The translations under genes were made by a program, and so were the position numbers. A stretch of DNA of 64,000 nt from Lentibacillus kapialis (GTDB lineage Bacteria; Bacillota; Bacilli; Bacillales; Amphibacillaceae): the NCBI RefSeq assembly GCF_014646635.1, contig NZ_BMNQ01000004.1, positions 62,001 to 126,000 of the forward strand, in the 5' to 3' direction. Within the stretch, counting starts at the first letter, position 1, and the number at the start of each line of letters is the position of its first letter. The notes under the pieces were generated by a model. The model worked only from the letters and a program-made list of their open reading frames with translations. It made no database searches and was not told the origin of the DNA. Shown here in pieces: positions 51,690-61,466 of the stretch.

Positions 51690-51866
51690 TTAATCATTGG
51701 CGACGACTTCTCTGCCATCATAATGCCCGCATGATTTACATACATGATGCGGTTTTGTCAGCTCACCGCAATTCGAGCATTCTACCATGCCTGGTACGTG
51801 CAATTTTTTATGCGTGCGACGTTGATTTTTCACCTTTTTAGATGTTCTTCTTTTTGGTACTGCCAT
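51690..51866 (-). CDS. rpmF: 50S ribosomal protein L32
   Basis: 58 residues read directly: it begins [20 protein letters not shown], and the zinc ribbon Cys30-x2-Cys33-x9-Cys43-x2-Cys46 is intact, so this is the zinc-binding form. The ATG at 51866 has AAGGGGG upstream. It is immediately downstream of ylbN, the usual DUF177-rpmF pair. Confidence 0.97.
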   Translation of the reverse strand: MAVPKRRTSKKVKNQRRTHKKLHVPGMVECSNCGELTKPHHVCKSCGHYDGREVVAND

Positions 51867-51904
51867 GCTTACACCCCCTTCAATCGTGCAAGGAATGGAA
51901 GATT

Positions 51905-52432
51905 CTATTCCTTTTCCTCTTTATCTTCCAGCAAAGATTCCAGTTTCCTCAAACGCGGATCTGGTTCTTGCTCTTTTTGATCCTCTGACATTAATTCCCA
52001 GCCTTCCCCTTGAAAAGGAGCCTGGCTTTTGGCATCAGCATTATCCGTGTACACACGGTAAGGAACTTCCAATAAAATATTTTCCTTTATTAATGGTGTT
52101 AAGTCAAGTACTTCCCCATCAATAGGATGAATATCATCATCTGAGTCATCTGTTTCGTATGGTGCCTCTGTAAAAACTTCGGTTGTGTTTATTTCAAACG
52201 GATAAGGCACGTCCACTAATGTACGGGCACACGGTAAAATCATTGTGCCATCAATAGCAAATGTAAAAAAAATGTCGTCACCCTGATCCGTCGCCGTTCC
52301 ACTAACGTGTACAGAGCCTATTTGTCGAATATCATTGTTCATCGATTCCAGTTCGGAAACATCAACATGGTCATCAAAAACAAAAGGTTGATGGCTTGCA
52401 TTTCTTTTAATTTGAGCTACCGAAAATTTCAT
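51905..52432 (-). CDS. ylbN: YlbN, DUF177/YceD family protein
   Basis: 175 residues. YceD/DUF177 proteins precede rpmF in most bacteria and have been linked to 23S rRNA accumulation. The conserved C-x-R core is present as [16 protein letters not shown]; the C-terminus is acidic and rich in charged residues. The start is ATG 52432. Confidence 0.93.
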   Translation of the reverse strand: MKFSVAQIKRNASHQPFVFDDHVDVSELESMNNDIRQIGSVHVSGTATDQGDDIFFTFAIDGTMILPCARTLVDVPYPFEINTTEVFTEAPYETDDSDDDIHPIDGEVLDLTPLIKENILLEVPYRVYTDNADAKSQAPFQGEGWELMSEDQKEQEPDPRLRKLESLLEDKEEKE

Positions 52433-52684
52433 AGTATCACCTCAAGGCAACAAAAGTTATTTTAAAAGGAAAATAGCATTTTGTCAATATATTTTCTTTA
52501 CACTGATCTTATAATCAGTATTCCCTTTTCATCAACAACGAACCATGCACTGTGAGACTTTTTTTGATACAATAAAGTGAAACTTCATTCAGTGGAACGT
52601 TTTCTCCCTAATTGCTTCATCTGCTAAGCTGCTCACCAGTTATATGCAAGATACAATGAAATGATGTAGAAAGGGTTGGGATAC

Positions 52685-53896
52685 ATGCAAGCTTGCGGAT
52701 TAGTTGTTGAGTATAACCCATTTCATAATGGACATGCCTTTCATATAAAAGCAGCAAGACAGGCTTCTGGAGCCGATTGTTTGATTGCTGTTATGAGCGG
52801 ATCATTTTTACAGCGCGGTGAACCGGCCATTATGGATAAATTTCACCGTACAAAAGCAGCGTTGTCGTCAGGCGTCGACATCGTACTGGAGCTTCCGTAT
52901 ATATATGCCGTTCAGAACAGCGACTTATTCGCTCAGGGTGCTGTACAGACACTGCATGAAATCGGCGTTTCAAGCTTATGTTTCGGGAGTGAATCCGGGG
53001 ATATATCCCGGTTCACCAGCAGTTATAATGTGCTTCAGCAGGAGCAGCCAGCCTATCAAACAGTCCTTCAGAAAAACTTGAATCTTGGACTTTCCTTTCC
53101 GGAAGCAAGCCGGCACGCCTATCAACAAATAGGCTTAGCCACATCAGAAATGGATTTGACCAAACCGAACAATATTCTCGGCTTCAGTTATGTTAAAGCG
53201 ATTTTGGACCATAACCTATCCATTAAGCCCTTGACCATCACCCGTATTAAAAGTGCCTACCATGATCAAGCTATTACAGGCTCAATCGCAAGTGCAACAA
53301 GCATCCGTAAAGACCTTCTCAGCAAGGGACACATATCCGAAACAGCTGTCGATGCTTTACCTGATGTAACGATCCAGCAGCTGCATACGTATAAAAAACA
53401 AGCGGGCATCTGGCATTCATGGGAGGATTATTTTCAGCTTATCCATTACCGTGTCATGACAATGACCAAGGAAGAACTTGCCGCCATACATGGTGTTGAT
53501 GAAGGGCTGGAGAATCGCATTAAAAAAACTGCTCGGAGTGCCACATCTTTTTATGAATGGATCAATAAAATTAAAACAAAACGCTATACATGGACGAGGC
53601 TCCAACGCATATTTGCACATATTTTAACAAGTACTGCCAAAGCGGATCTTCAACCATTCATTAACGCGAAAACCGTCCCGTACGTAAGATTGTTAGGTAT
53701 GACTAAAACAGGGCAATCCTATTTGAACGATAGAAAAAAAGATATGGATGTGCCGCTCATATCAACGCTGGCCGGGACAAAGAATCCGCTTCTGTCAATT
53801 GAAGAAAAAGCGAGCCACGCATATTACAGCATTATTCCCGGTGAAAAAAAACAAACCTTGCACCATCAGGAGCTAAAACCGCCAATCATCATTTAA
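52685..53896 (+). CDS. tmcAL: tRNA(Met) cytidine acetate ligase TmcAL (YlbM)
   Basis: 403 residues. Makes N4-acetylcytidine at the wobble base of elongator tRNA-Met using acetate and ATP. The nucleotidyltransferase HxGH motif is in VVEYNPFHNGHAFHI at the N-terminus, with ISTSIRK-type SATSIRKDLL further on. The start is ATG 52685, 9 bases after AAAGGG; a TTG at 52676 is possible. It converges on ylbL with a 31-base gap. Confidence 0.94.
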   Translation: MQACGLVVEYNPFHNGHAFHIKAARQASGADCLIAVMSGSFLQRGEPAIMDKFHRTKAALSSGVDIVLELPYIYAVQNSDLFAQGAVQTLHEIGVSSLCFGSESGDISRFTSSYNVLQQEQPAYQTVLQKNLNLGLSFPEASRHAYQQIGLATSEMDLTKPNNILGFSYVKAILDHNLSIKPLTITRIKSAYHDQAITGSIASATSIRKDLLSKGHISETAVDALPDVTIQQLHTYKKQAGIWHSWEDYFQLIHYRVMTMTKEELAAIHGVDEGLENRIKKTARSATSFYEWINKIKTKRYTWTRLQRIFAHILTSTAKADLQPFINAKTVPYVRLLGMTKTGQSYLNDRKKDMDVPLISTLAGTKNPLLSIEEKASHAYYSIIPGEKKQTLHHQELKPPIII

Positions 53897-53927
53897 AATG
53901 AGACTTCAGCGTCACCTCATCTCTGTT

Positions 53928-54950
53928 TCAGGCAGGGTCTAGCTCTTGAAGGTACTGCAAAGCATCATCAAACGATTTAACAGGCACAATCTCCATGTCT
54001 GTACCGATTTCTTCAGCTGTTTTTAATGCTTCTTCATAATTCGAATGCTCTGCTTCGTCGTTATTCGCTGCGAAGAAGATATCACAGCCTTCCTGATCTG
54101 CTGCAATCACTTTTTTTTCAGCACCGCCAATCCGGAGAACGTCTCCCTGATAGTTTACCTCTCCGGTTCCGGCAATTTGATAACCTTTTGTTAAATCCTC
54201 TTCGGTTAACTGATCGTATATTTCCAATGAAAACATAAGACCTGCACTTGGCCCGCCAATATCACCGCTGGAAAAGTTTACTTCCGGATTGACTTCCACA
54301 CTCCGATCCGTAACAAGCTGAATTCCAATGCCAACTTTACCATCGGCTTCGGGAAATGGTTTGAGTGTGATATCTTTTTCAAATTTTTTTTCATCGCGAA
54401 CAACGTTAACCGTTATTGTGTCTCCTGCTTGTTTATTTTCCACATATTCAACTAAATCGCTGGATTCATCGATTGAACGACCATCAATTCCGACGATTCG
54501 ATCACCTGTGTTCAGAACCTCCTCGGCCGGCATTTCTTCCACAACAGAAACGACATATACTCCATTGTAGTCAATTGAAATATCTTCATTGGCTGCTTTA
54601 TAAGCAACAACGGTTGAAGCTTCCTGGGAGCTTTCCATCATTTGCAGTTGTGCATGAAAGTATTCGTCCTCCGACACGCCTTCCGGTCTTACCTTATTGA
54701 GCGGCAAAATGTCTTGATTTGGCAGGATTTTTGCCCATAGATACTGAACCGGGGTTGCCTGTCCCCCGCGTACTGTAACAAGGTGCATGTCACCTTCGCT
54801 CTTGTTACCGCCTTCCACTTCTACAATCGGGTTTAGCGCATCTGCACCGCCTGGTTTATATATATAATAGGGGAGTTTATAAGCAGAAACAAAAAATGCT
54901 ATCCCGATAACTAAAATTAAGGCAATAATATGCTTCTTTGTAAATCTCAC
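53928..54950 (-). CDS. ylbL: YlbL, PDZ-domain Lon-like (S16) membrane protease
   Basis: 340 residues. One N-terminal membrane anchor (about residues 8-26), an extracytoplasmic PDZ domain (about 120-215) and a C-terminal S16 protease domain with the Ser/Lys dyad in GGPSAGLMFSLEI and RIGGAEKKVIAADQEG. Related SepM proteins process secreted peptides; B. subtilis YlbL is implicated in the turnover of the division inhibitor YneA. The start is GTG 54950 (VRFTKKHIIAL) 7 bases after AAAGGAG. Confidence 0.93.
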   Translation of the reverse strand: MRFTKKHIIALILVIGIAFFVSAYKLPYYIYKPGGADALNPIVEVEGGNKSEGDMHLVTVRGGQATPVQYLWAKILPNQDILPLNKVRPEGVSEDEYFHAQLQMMESSQEASTVVAYKAANEDISIDYNGVYVVSVVEEMPAEEVLNTGDRIVGIDGRSIDESSDLVEYVENKQAGDTITVNVVRDEKKFEKDITLKPFPEADGKVGIGIQLVTDRSVEVNPEVNFSSGDIGGPSAGLMFSLEIYDQLTEEDLTKGYQIAGTGEVNYQGDVLRIGGAEKKVIAADQEGCDIFFAANNDEAEHSNYEEALKTAEEIGTDMEIVPVKSFDDALQYLQELDPA

Positions 54951-55152
54951 TGAAAATCTCCTTTCCACCTTGCCAGCATGCTCACATTTAATGGCATGTC
55001 AAAAGTGTATGTCATAAAAACATCATGTATGAGCGTATATTGATATAGACTCGTACAACAATGTCGTATCATTTTATATAAATGAACTAGCATTATTTTA
55101 CTACTATCGAAAAAAGAAGTACAGGATCAGCCATCCTCAAGGGGGCTTTGAA

Positions 55153-56361
55153 TTGCTACAAAAAATGAAAACGATAGTCTTTGCCGGAATCACTGCTTTT
55201 ATCGCAGTCTCGCTTATAAAGTATCCGGATCAATCACTGGAGGCAAGCATACGCGGATTGAACATGTGGTGGGAAATTGTATTCCCATCATTATTGCCGT
55301 TTTTTATAACAGCTGAACTGCTAATAGGCTTTGGCTTTGTAAAATTTATTGGTGTGCTCTGTGAACCAATTATGCGTCCATTGTTTAACGTGCCCGGTGT
55401 TGGCAGTTTTGCATGGGCAATGGGGATGGCAAGCGGCTATCCGACAGGGGCAAAAATTTCAGCACGGTTGCGGGAAGAAAAACAATTGACACAAATCGAA
55501 GCTGAACGGCTTGTATCCTTCACCAATGCCTCAAGTCCATTGTTTATTTTCGGTGCTGTTTCAGTCGGATTTTTTTATGATGTCAAGCTTGGCGTCGTTT
55601 TAGGTGCTTCTCACTATATCGGTAATGCACTCGTTGGGGTATGCATGCGATTTTACGGACGGAAAACGGAAAAGAAAACCGCTACACCAGCCAAGAAAAA
55701 AGTGTCGATAATTAGAGCCTTTCGGGAGATGCATCGAACAAGGATTCATGACCCAAGGCCTTTTGGAAAAGTTGTCGGGGATGCCGTATTAAATTCAATT
55801 CAGACTTTGGTTATGGTAGGCGGGTTCATTATCTTCTTCTCCGTCTTTACCAAGCTGTTATATATAGCAGGTGTAACACCGATTATTGCATCGATATTCC
55901 AGTATGTTCTGCAACTTCTTACATTGCCAGGTGATCTGGCATTACCTTTATTATCCGGCCTGTTCGAAATAACCCTTGGTGCTAACTTAATTTCTCAGGA
56001 CGAAACTGCCAATCTACTGGAGAAAATAATTATTGTCAGTTTTATATTGGGATTCAATGGTTTTTCTGTACAAGCACAGGTGGCAAGCATTCTAGCTCCA
56101 ACAGATATTCGATTTGCGCCATACTTTTTCGCTCGGATATTCCATGGTTTATTTGCTGCTATTTTGACAGCTTTATTTTATACACCTTTATATTTAAACC
56201 GGACCTCATTTGACTTTAAAGGTGTCCCAGTATCAGGGGGCGTTAAGGAAGAGACATGGAAGGGGATATTACTTTACATGACTGAAATCGGACCGTTCAT
56301 AACGTTTGCAGCGTTATTAACAGCCCTCCTAATTATAATCAGCCGCACTAGAAAAATATAA
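55153..56361 (+). CDS. ylbJ: YlbJ, sporulation integral membrane protein
   Basis: 402 residues with about 9-10 membrane segments and a basic central loop (RKTEKKTATPAKKK). Nucleoside-recognition/Gate domain features are visible in SGYPTGAKISARLREE and FTNASSPLFIFGA. In B. subtilis YlbJ is sigma-E controlled and needed for resistant spores. The start is TTG 55153, 7 bases after AAGGGGG. A sigma-E-like pair GTATATT (55035-55041) and ACAACAAT (55055-55062), 13-bp spacer, lies upstream, but the match is only partial. Confidence 0.93.
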   Translation: MLQKMKTIVFAGITAFIAVSLIKYPDQSLEASIRGLNMWWEIVFPSLLPFFITAELLIGFGFVKFIGVLCEPIMRPLFNVPGVGSFAWAMGMASGYPTGAKISARLREEKQLTQIEAERLVSFTNASSPLFIFGAVSVGFFYDVKLGVVLGASHYIGNALVGVCMRFYGRKTEKKTATPAKKKVSIIRAFREMHRTRIHDPRPFGKVVGDAVLNSIQTLVMVGGFIIFFSVFTKLLYIAGVTPIIASIFQYVLQLLTLPGDLALPLLSGLFEITLGANLISQDETANLLEKIIIVSFILGFNGFSVQAQVASILAPTDIRFAPYFFARIFHGLFAAILTALFYTPLYLNRTSFDFKGVPVSGGVKEETWKGILLYMTEIGPFITFAALLTALLIIISRTRKI

Positions 56362-56383
56362 GAAAGTGTATATATGATCTTAA

Positions 56384-56424
56384 AAAAAGAGGCGGCACTT
56401 ACTATAAAGTGAGACAAGTGCCGC
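56384..56424 (-). terminator. coaD terminator, also facing ylbJ
   Basis: The stem GCGGCACTT/AAGTGCCGC (56392-56424) is followed on the minus strand by CTCTTTTTTT. It could also slow transcription from the converging ylbJ. Confidence 0.8.
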
Positions 56425-56443
56425 GTTATTCTAACATAAGCCA

Positions 56444-57494
<1,051 letters not shown>

Positions 57495-57605
57495 ACTACC
57501 ACCTCATTCAATTATAATAAAGCTATCAAAATGAAATCGCAAGCATCAATGATTAATTGGGATAGTATCGGTCAGAAAAAACTTCTGGATTTTACAAGCA
57601 AATGA

Positions 57606-57635
57606 TGTATATAAAAATCTTATCTGTCCATAATA
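57606..57635 (+). promoter_or_regulatory. Sigma-F/G-type forespore promoter of the csfG candidate
   Basis: -35 TGTATA (57606-57611), 17-bp spacer, -10 CATAATA (57629-57635). It is close to the sigma-G consensus TGAATA / CATACTA. It faces away from both flanking genes' direction of transcription. Confidence 0.75.
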
Positions 57636-57641
57636 GCATAA

Positions 57642-57799
57642 TGAAACAGCTCAAATTAGCTTGGCTGTTTCAAAACTCGGAGAAGACTTACACTTCCCCA
57701 TAAGTTCTTCCTCCGGTTTCTCCTCTCCCTTTGCCTTTTTGTTTTCTGGTATGAAAACAAAGGGACCTGCAGAATTATTTCTGCAGGTTTTTGTTTTTT
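57642..57799 (+). ncRNA. csfG: CsfG-like sporulation small RNA
   Basis: About 158 bases with no open frame of note. In order: a 5' stem GAAACAGC/GCTGTTTC (57643-57671); a pyrimidine-rich block CACTTCCCC..GTTCTTCCTCCGGTTTCTCC (about 57690-57735); a small stem GTTTTC/GAAAAC (57741-57758); a terminator CCTGCAG/CTGCAGG with TTTTTGTTTTTTA. In B. subtilis the forespore RNA CsfG is encoded between ylbG and ylbH and has a conserved pyrimidine-rich motif; location, promoter type and layout agree. The assignment rests on synteny and structure, not on an alignment. Confidence 0.78.
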
Positions 57800-57915
57800 A
57801 TAACGTCAGAAAATATCAAAGTATATATTAGAAAAACTCGGCATTCACCTCGCCTTAGAGCGAATGCCGAAGCTTTTCTTATAAGGTCATCCATCATTTA
57901 TACTTTCTGACGTTA
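57800..57915 (+). repeat. Family A hairpin element, copy 5, with both terminal inverted repeats
   Basis: The left end TAACGTCAGAAAATAT (57801-57816) is the inverted copy of the right end ATACTTTCTGACGTTA (57900-57915). Between them lies TTAGAAAAACTCGGCATTC..GCGAATGCCGAAGCTTTTCT. The left end joins the csfG terminator T-tract and the right end joins the ylbG terminator. Confidence 0.88.
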
Positions 57916-57956
57916 CAAAAAACCTTTGCGGTCCTTATATGTATTCACCGCAAAGG
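57916..57956 (-). terminator. ylbG rho-independent terminator
   Basis: The stem CCTTTGCGGT/ACCGCAAAGG starts immediately after the ylbG stop and is followed by TTTTTT on the minus strand. Confidence 0.88.
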
Positions 57957-58232
57957 CTAAATGCCCATCTTATAGTCATATTGCTTCGCTTTATCCGGTT
58001 TAGCATTTTCAAAATTGCTGGATACAAAAGGCTTAAATGAGCGATCTACATTTGATACAAACGGTAACTTCAGCAACTTTGATTCTATATTATCCAACGC
58101 TTCTTGATCAACATATATAACGGCATATTTAAGTTTTTTGGATGAATAAATTAAGTGACCATACCGTTTAATATGCTTTATGTTTTTCATATGCTGAAAC
58201 CAGACAATCAGCCCCTGACGTTTCGTTCTCAT
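57957..58232 (-). CDS. ylbG: YlbG, UPF0298/DUF2129 protein
   Basis: 91 residues. Small cytosolic protein of unknown function conserved in Bacilli (RQGLIVWFQHMKNIKHIKRYGHLIYSSKKLKYAVIYVD). The start is ATG 58232 with GGGGA 6 bases upstream. It is transcribed with ylbF-E-D-C. Confidence 0.93.
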   Translation of the reverse strand: MRTKRQGLIVWFQHMKNIKHIKRYGHLIYSSKKLKYAVIYVDQEALDNIESKLLKLPFVSNVDRSFKPFVSSNFENAKPDKAKQYDYKMGI

Positions 58233-58289
58233 CAAACATCCCCGCTATCTCTCCATTTACAGCCAGTTTATCAGAATGTGACCGGGACA

Positions 58290-58724
58290 TCAAGAGACAT
58301 TGCAGCCGCATTTACCGCCATGACCGCATCCTGTATCGGTCAATGCCGCGCCATCCTGAGGTGCCTTAATGTCATCACTCACGCTAAAGGCAATATATTC
58401 ACTTATTTCGTCAAGCATTTTCTGTAAGTTACGTTCAGCAACCTTAAATGCCGCCACCTTTTCATTCATGTCCATTTCACGTTTTGATGAGCGTACTTTT
58501 TTCATAATCTCATTGTAATCAGGGTGATACCTGCCAAAACGTTGTACTTCATCGTATTGTTCTTTTATATCATTAAACGCTTTAATCAGCTGTTGTGCCT
58601 TATAATCTTCCTTAAGAGCTTTTCGGGCATTTTCATAGGATTCCATAACGTCAGACTTTAAAACCATCTCACTTACTGCTTCAGAGTGATCCAGAATGTC
58701 CGCATATTCGATAGTTCCTATCAT
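58290..58724 (-). CDS. ylbF: YlbF (RicF), subunit of the Ric/Y-complex
   Basis: 144 residues, helical (YlbF/YmcA fold). With YmcA and YaaT it forms the complex that carries [4Fe-4S] clusters, stimulates RNase Y-dependent RNA maturation and favours Spo0A activation, biofilm formation and competence. The C-terminal TGCGHGGKCGCNVS supplies the cysteines typical of RicF. The start is ATG 58724 with GGAGGTG upstream. Confidence 0.95.
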   Translation of the reverse strand: MIGTIEYADILDHSEAVSEMVLKSDVMESYENARKALKEDYKAQQLIKAFNDIKEQYDEVQRFGRYHPDYNEIMKKVRSSKREMDMNEKVAAFKVAERNLQKMLDEISEYIAFSVSDDIKAPQDGAALTDTGCGHGGKCGCNVS

Positions 58725-58783
58725 AATCTCACCTCCACTATTATCTTATCATGGAACTTAAGGGATTAAAACAGTGAAACCAT

Positions 58784-59017
58784 CTAGTCTTTCATTGTAT
58801 CGGCAAGATTGATAAGCATATGAACCATTTGTACATGGTTGCCAATTTTACCAACTTGCTGGGAAAATGTCTTGCCATAAAACGCTTTTGACGCTTCTTC
58901 CAATTCCTGCAGCTTGTTGGGATCCCGTGTTAAATAACGATACCATTCAGGATTCATCCGAACAAAATGAGCGAATTCAGGATACTGCTGTAAATGTTGA
59001 TATACTTGCGCCCGCAT
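58784..59017 (-). CDS. ylbE: YlbE-like protein
   Basis: 77 residues starting MRAQVYQHLQQYPEFAHFVRMNPEWYRYLTRDP. The ATG at 59017 has AGAGGTGAC just upstream; a longer in-frame version would run back into ylbD. Small Bacillus-specific protein of unknown function next to the coat protein gene ylbD. Confidence 0.9.
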   Translation of the reverse strand: MRAQVYQHLQQYPEFAHFVRMNPEWYRYLTRDPNKLQELEEASKAFYGKTFSQQVGKIGNHVQMVHMLINLADTMKD

Positions 59018-59027
59018 CGTGTCACCT

Positions 59028-59423
59028 CTAATCCTTGAACGCACTAAATAAATTATCGTTTCCGGATGGCCGCTGCGACGTTCCTTTGTCAGATTGAAAT
59101 TGGCCAAGAAGGTCTTGAATGGTTGTTATTGTATTATTCACGTTATCCACTTGCTTTTGTAATTTATCAAAATCAACATTTTGTGACATTTGAATTAGCC
59201 GTTCCATAAGCTCCGCTTTCCCTTGCTTAGATCGGTTATCAGATTTAATACGATCACTTGTTTTGTATTGATTCCAAAATTGATCGTCCTCCCCAAGTAA
59301 AGCCCATTTTTCATAGTATTCTTGAAAACCTCTGCCATTTTTTCTGATTTCCTCGACCAATTTAGGGTGCTCTTGTAGGAATGCTTTGAATTCCCGAACA
59401 CTTGGATGGAGATTGTCATCCAT
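59028..59423 (-). CDS. ylbD: YlbD, putative spore coat protein
   Basis: 131 residues. YlbD-family coat-associated protein (HPSVREFKAFLQEHPKLVEEIRKNGRGFQEYYEKWALLGEDD), helical and charged, with a disordered S/N/K-rich C-terminus. The start is ATG 59423 with GAGGTGAGGCCTT upstream. Ten bases separate it from ylbE. Confidence 0.9.
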   Translation of the reverse strand: MDDNLHPSVREFKAFLQEHPKLVEEIRKNGRGFQEYYEKWALLGEDDQFWNQYKTSDRIKSDNRSKQGKAELMERLIQMSQNVDFDKLQKQVDNVNNTITTIQDLLGQFQSDKGTSQRPSGNDNLFSAFKD

Positions 59424-59513
59424 AAGGCCTCACCTCAATAACATTATCAGTTACTGATATGTTATGAGTGACCGACAAATACTGTGCGTGAACCTATTCT
59501 ATTATACCTGAAC

Positions 59514-60575
59514 TTATTGCTTTTGAAGGAAGTTTTGTGTGTAATAAAACTGATACACGCCAACCCCTAAATGTGTAAACTCATCATTAAGCAGCGCTTC
59601 ACGATGCCCTTCACTATTCAGCCAGCCATGAATAGCTGCCGGCGCATCAGGATACTGTGCGGCTATGTTCTCACCTGCAGACCGGTACAGTACATTTTTA
59701 GCAGCGAGTCGCTCTTTTAAGCCGTCACCGTCCTGGCCATAATGTGAAAAATAGTTGTTCTGTGCCATGTCTTCACTGTGAAGAGAAGCAACATTACTGA
59801 CCGTTTTGTCCCACGCTAATCCCGATTTTCCATACTGGCTGCGAATGGCATTCGATATATGGAAGATTTGCTGTTCTGCTCCCCGTTCAATCTTTGCCCA
59901 CTTTTCATCCGAAAAATCCGGTTTTTCCGCTAGCTCTCCGCGATACTGAATTTCATATGGTCGATGAAGCAGCAGAATGTCAGCAGATAACATCCTGACA
60001 GCTGTTAGTTTATCCGTAAATGTATCAAAATAAAGCTGTAGAAAAATATCGTCCGAAACTTTCACCAAAGGACGTTCCCGCAATTCCTTATCGCTCAGCC
60101 GGAAGGTATAAAAAGAAGAATCCTGGCTAAAAGTAACATTTCGGTTAAAAGAAAGATTATCTTCAACAGCACTATAGGTTTGCCCAAGCGCAGCAGATCC
60201 AAGTGATAAATCACTGCCAAGCGCATAAATCGATTTAATGTGATTATCTTCAATGCCAAATTGAACATATTGACTCTTGTTGTCTGCATACATCCACCAC
60301 TCATAGCCGTAAGCACTCGGATCTTTTCGTGACGGATCGCCAAAGGACTCCTTTAATTGATCTGCGGATTTGTTCATCCATTGGAACGTGTCGCCTTCCA
60401 GATTAATGGCTGATCTTCTATCCGGTATCTCCTTTGATTCGAGCTTGCTGTCTTTATTTTCCACGTCAACACTGGAGATTTCACCGGAATCATTGTGTAT
60501 GGGTTCATCTTTTACCAATACATAATACGCACCGAACACAACTGTTAATAACACCGCTATTTGAATTAACCGCAT
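59514..60575 (-). CDS. ylbC: YlbC, CAP/SCP-domain secreted protein
   Basis: 353 residues. N-terminal signal peptide or membrane anchor (MRLIQIAVLLTVVFGAYYVL), a CAP-associated domain (about 60-200) and a C-terminal CAP/SCP domain (about 225-350) with HSEDMAQNNYFSHYG, SAGENIAAQ and HREALLNDEFTHLGVG. CAP domains bind peptides or lipids, and the domain pair is widespread in Bacillus; no specific activity is known. The start is ATG 60575. It is the last gene before ylbB, separated by a family A repeat. Confidence 0.92.
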   Translation of the reverse strand: MRLIQIAVLLTVVFGAYYVLVKDEPIHNDSGEISSVDVENKDSKLESKEIPDRRSAINLEGDTFQWMNKSADQLKESFGDPSRKDPSAYGYEWWMYADNKSQYVQFGIEDNHIKSIYALGSDLSLGSAALGQTYSAVEDNLSFNRNVTFSQDSSFYTFRLSDKELRERPLVKVSDDIFLQLYFDTFTDKLTAVRMLSADILLLHRPYEIQYRGELAEKPDFSDEKWAKIERGAEQQIFHISNAIRSQYGKSGLAWDKTVSNVASLHSEDMAQNNYFSHYGQDGDGLKERLAAKNVLYRSAGENIAAQYPDAPAAIHGWLNSEGHREALLNDEFTHLGVGVYQFYYTQNFLQKQ

Positions 60576-60657
60576 ATCTGGTTCCCCTTCTATTAAAACT
60601 TTTAAATCTGTTTAAAATATCTATATGTGTTCATAAGACAATGCATGTATATTTCAT

Positions 60658-60745
60658 TTAGAAAAACTCGGTATTCGCCTCGTCTTATAGCGAATGCCGA
60701 AGCTTTTCTTATAAGGTCATCCATCATTTATACTTTCTGACGTTA
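60658..60745 (+). repeat. Family A hairpin element, copy 6
   Basis: TTAGAAAAACTCGGTATTCGC, GCGAATGCCGAAGCTTTTCT and tail TATAAGGTCATCCATC..CTTTCTGACGTTA, followed by TAAAAAACACGG, again next to an A-tract (T-tract on minus). The rest of the ylbC-ylbB gap shows only the hairpin at 60837-60875. Confidence 0.88.
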
Positions 60746-60836
60746 TAAAAAACACGGCAGCCAATCGATTACTTTCATTATACTATATAAGGGGAAACGT
60801 TGGTCAGCATAACGGGTTTACAGAACCGGAACATTT

Positions 60837-60875
60837 ACGGCCACTTATTCCAAATTTGCAGGAACAAGTGGCCGT
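60837..60875 (-). terminator. ylbB terminator hairpin
   Basis: The stem ACGGCCACTTGTTCC/GGAATAAGTGGCCGT, 15 bp with one or two mismatches, directly after ylbB; the T-tract is weak. Confidence 0.65.
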
Positions 60876-60886
60876 TATATGCGATA

Positions 60887-61315
60887 TCAGTGAATTTCAG
60901 GTCGCTCTGAAATATCCTCCAGTGCGCTCCCTGCAGCTTCATTTGATTTATCCTCGAGCGAAAGATCTCCCAGGGAAACAATTCCAGTCAGTTTGCCGTT
61001 TTCCACAATCGGTAGCCGGCGGATTTGTTTTTGTGCCATCATGTCAGCCGCTTCCTGTACCGATGTATCCTGTGACACATGATAAAGCTGTTCGCTCATA
61101 ACTTCCTGTATCATGGCTGTATCAGGCTTTTTGTCAGCATACCCTCTCAACACCAAATCACGGTCCGTAATAACACCCATCAATTCTTGGTTTTCGGAAC
61201 AAACGGGAATCACACCTACATCCCTTTCTTTCATTTTGGACGCCGCATCATGCAGGGTATCCTCCTTCCGGCAAACCGTAATGTCAGTACTCATGACATC
61301 TTTTACATTTTTCAT
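60887..61315 (-). CDS. ylbB: YlbB, tandem CBS-domain protein
   Basis: 142 residues with two CBS domains (VKDVMSTDITVCRKEDTLHDAASKM..GVITDRDLVL and IQEVMSEQLYHVSQDTSVQEAADMM..GIVSLGDLSL). CBS pairs usually sense adenine nucleotides; the ligand here is unknown. The start is ATG 61315, 8 bases after AAGGAGG; the 62-codon upstream extension crosses the divergent promoter region and is rejected. Confidence 0.93.
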   Translation of the reverse strand: MKNVKDVMSTDITVCRKEDTLHDAASKMKERDVGVIPVCSENQELMGVITDRDLVLRGYADKKPDTAMIQEVMSEQLYHVSQDTSVQEAADMMAQKQIRRLPIVENGKLTGIVSLGDLSLEDKSNEAAGSALEDISERPEIH

Positions 61316-61403
61316 CAAGTGAACCTCCTTAGGATAGAATGTCGTACATTTTAATCTTTCCCATATCAGAGAATATCTTTCATGATTATTAATTCCTTTT
61401 TGA

Positions 61404-61432
61404 TTGCATGTTAAATATTTTTTTACTATTAT
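61404..61432 (+). promoter_or_regulatory. Sigma-A promoter of the YugN-like gene
   Basis: -35 TTGCAT (61404-61409), 17-bp spacer, -10 TATTAT (61427-61432), 35 bases before the start codon at 61467. Confidence 0.55.
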
Positions 61433-61466
61433 ATAGATGTTAGGATATTTTTGCGAGGTGGATAAA

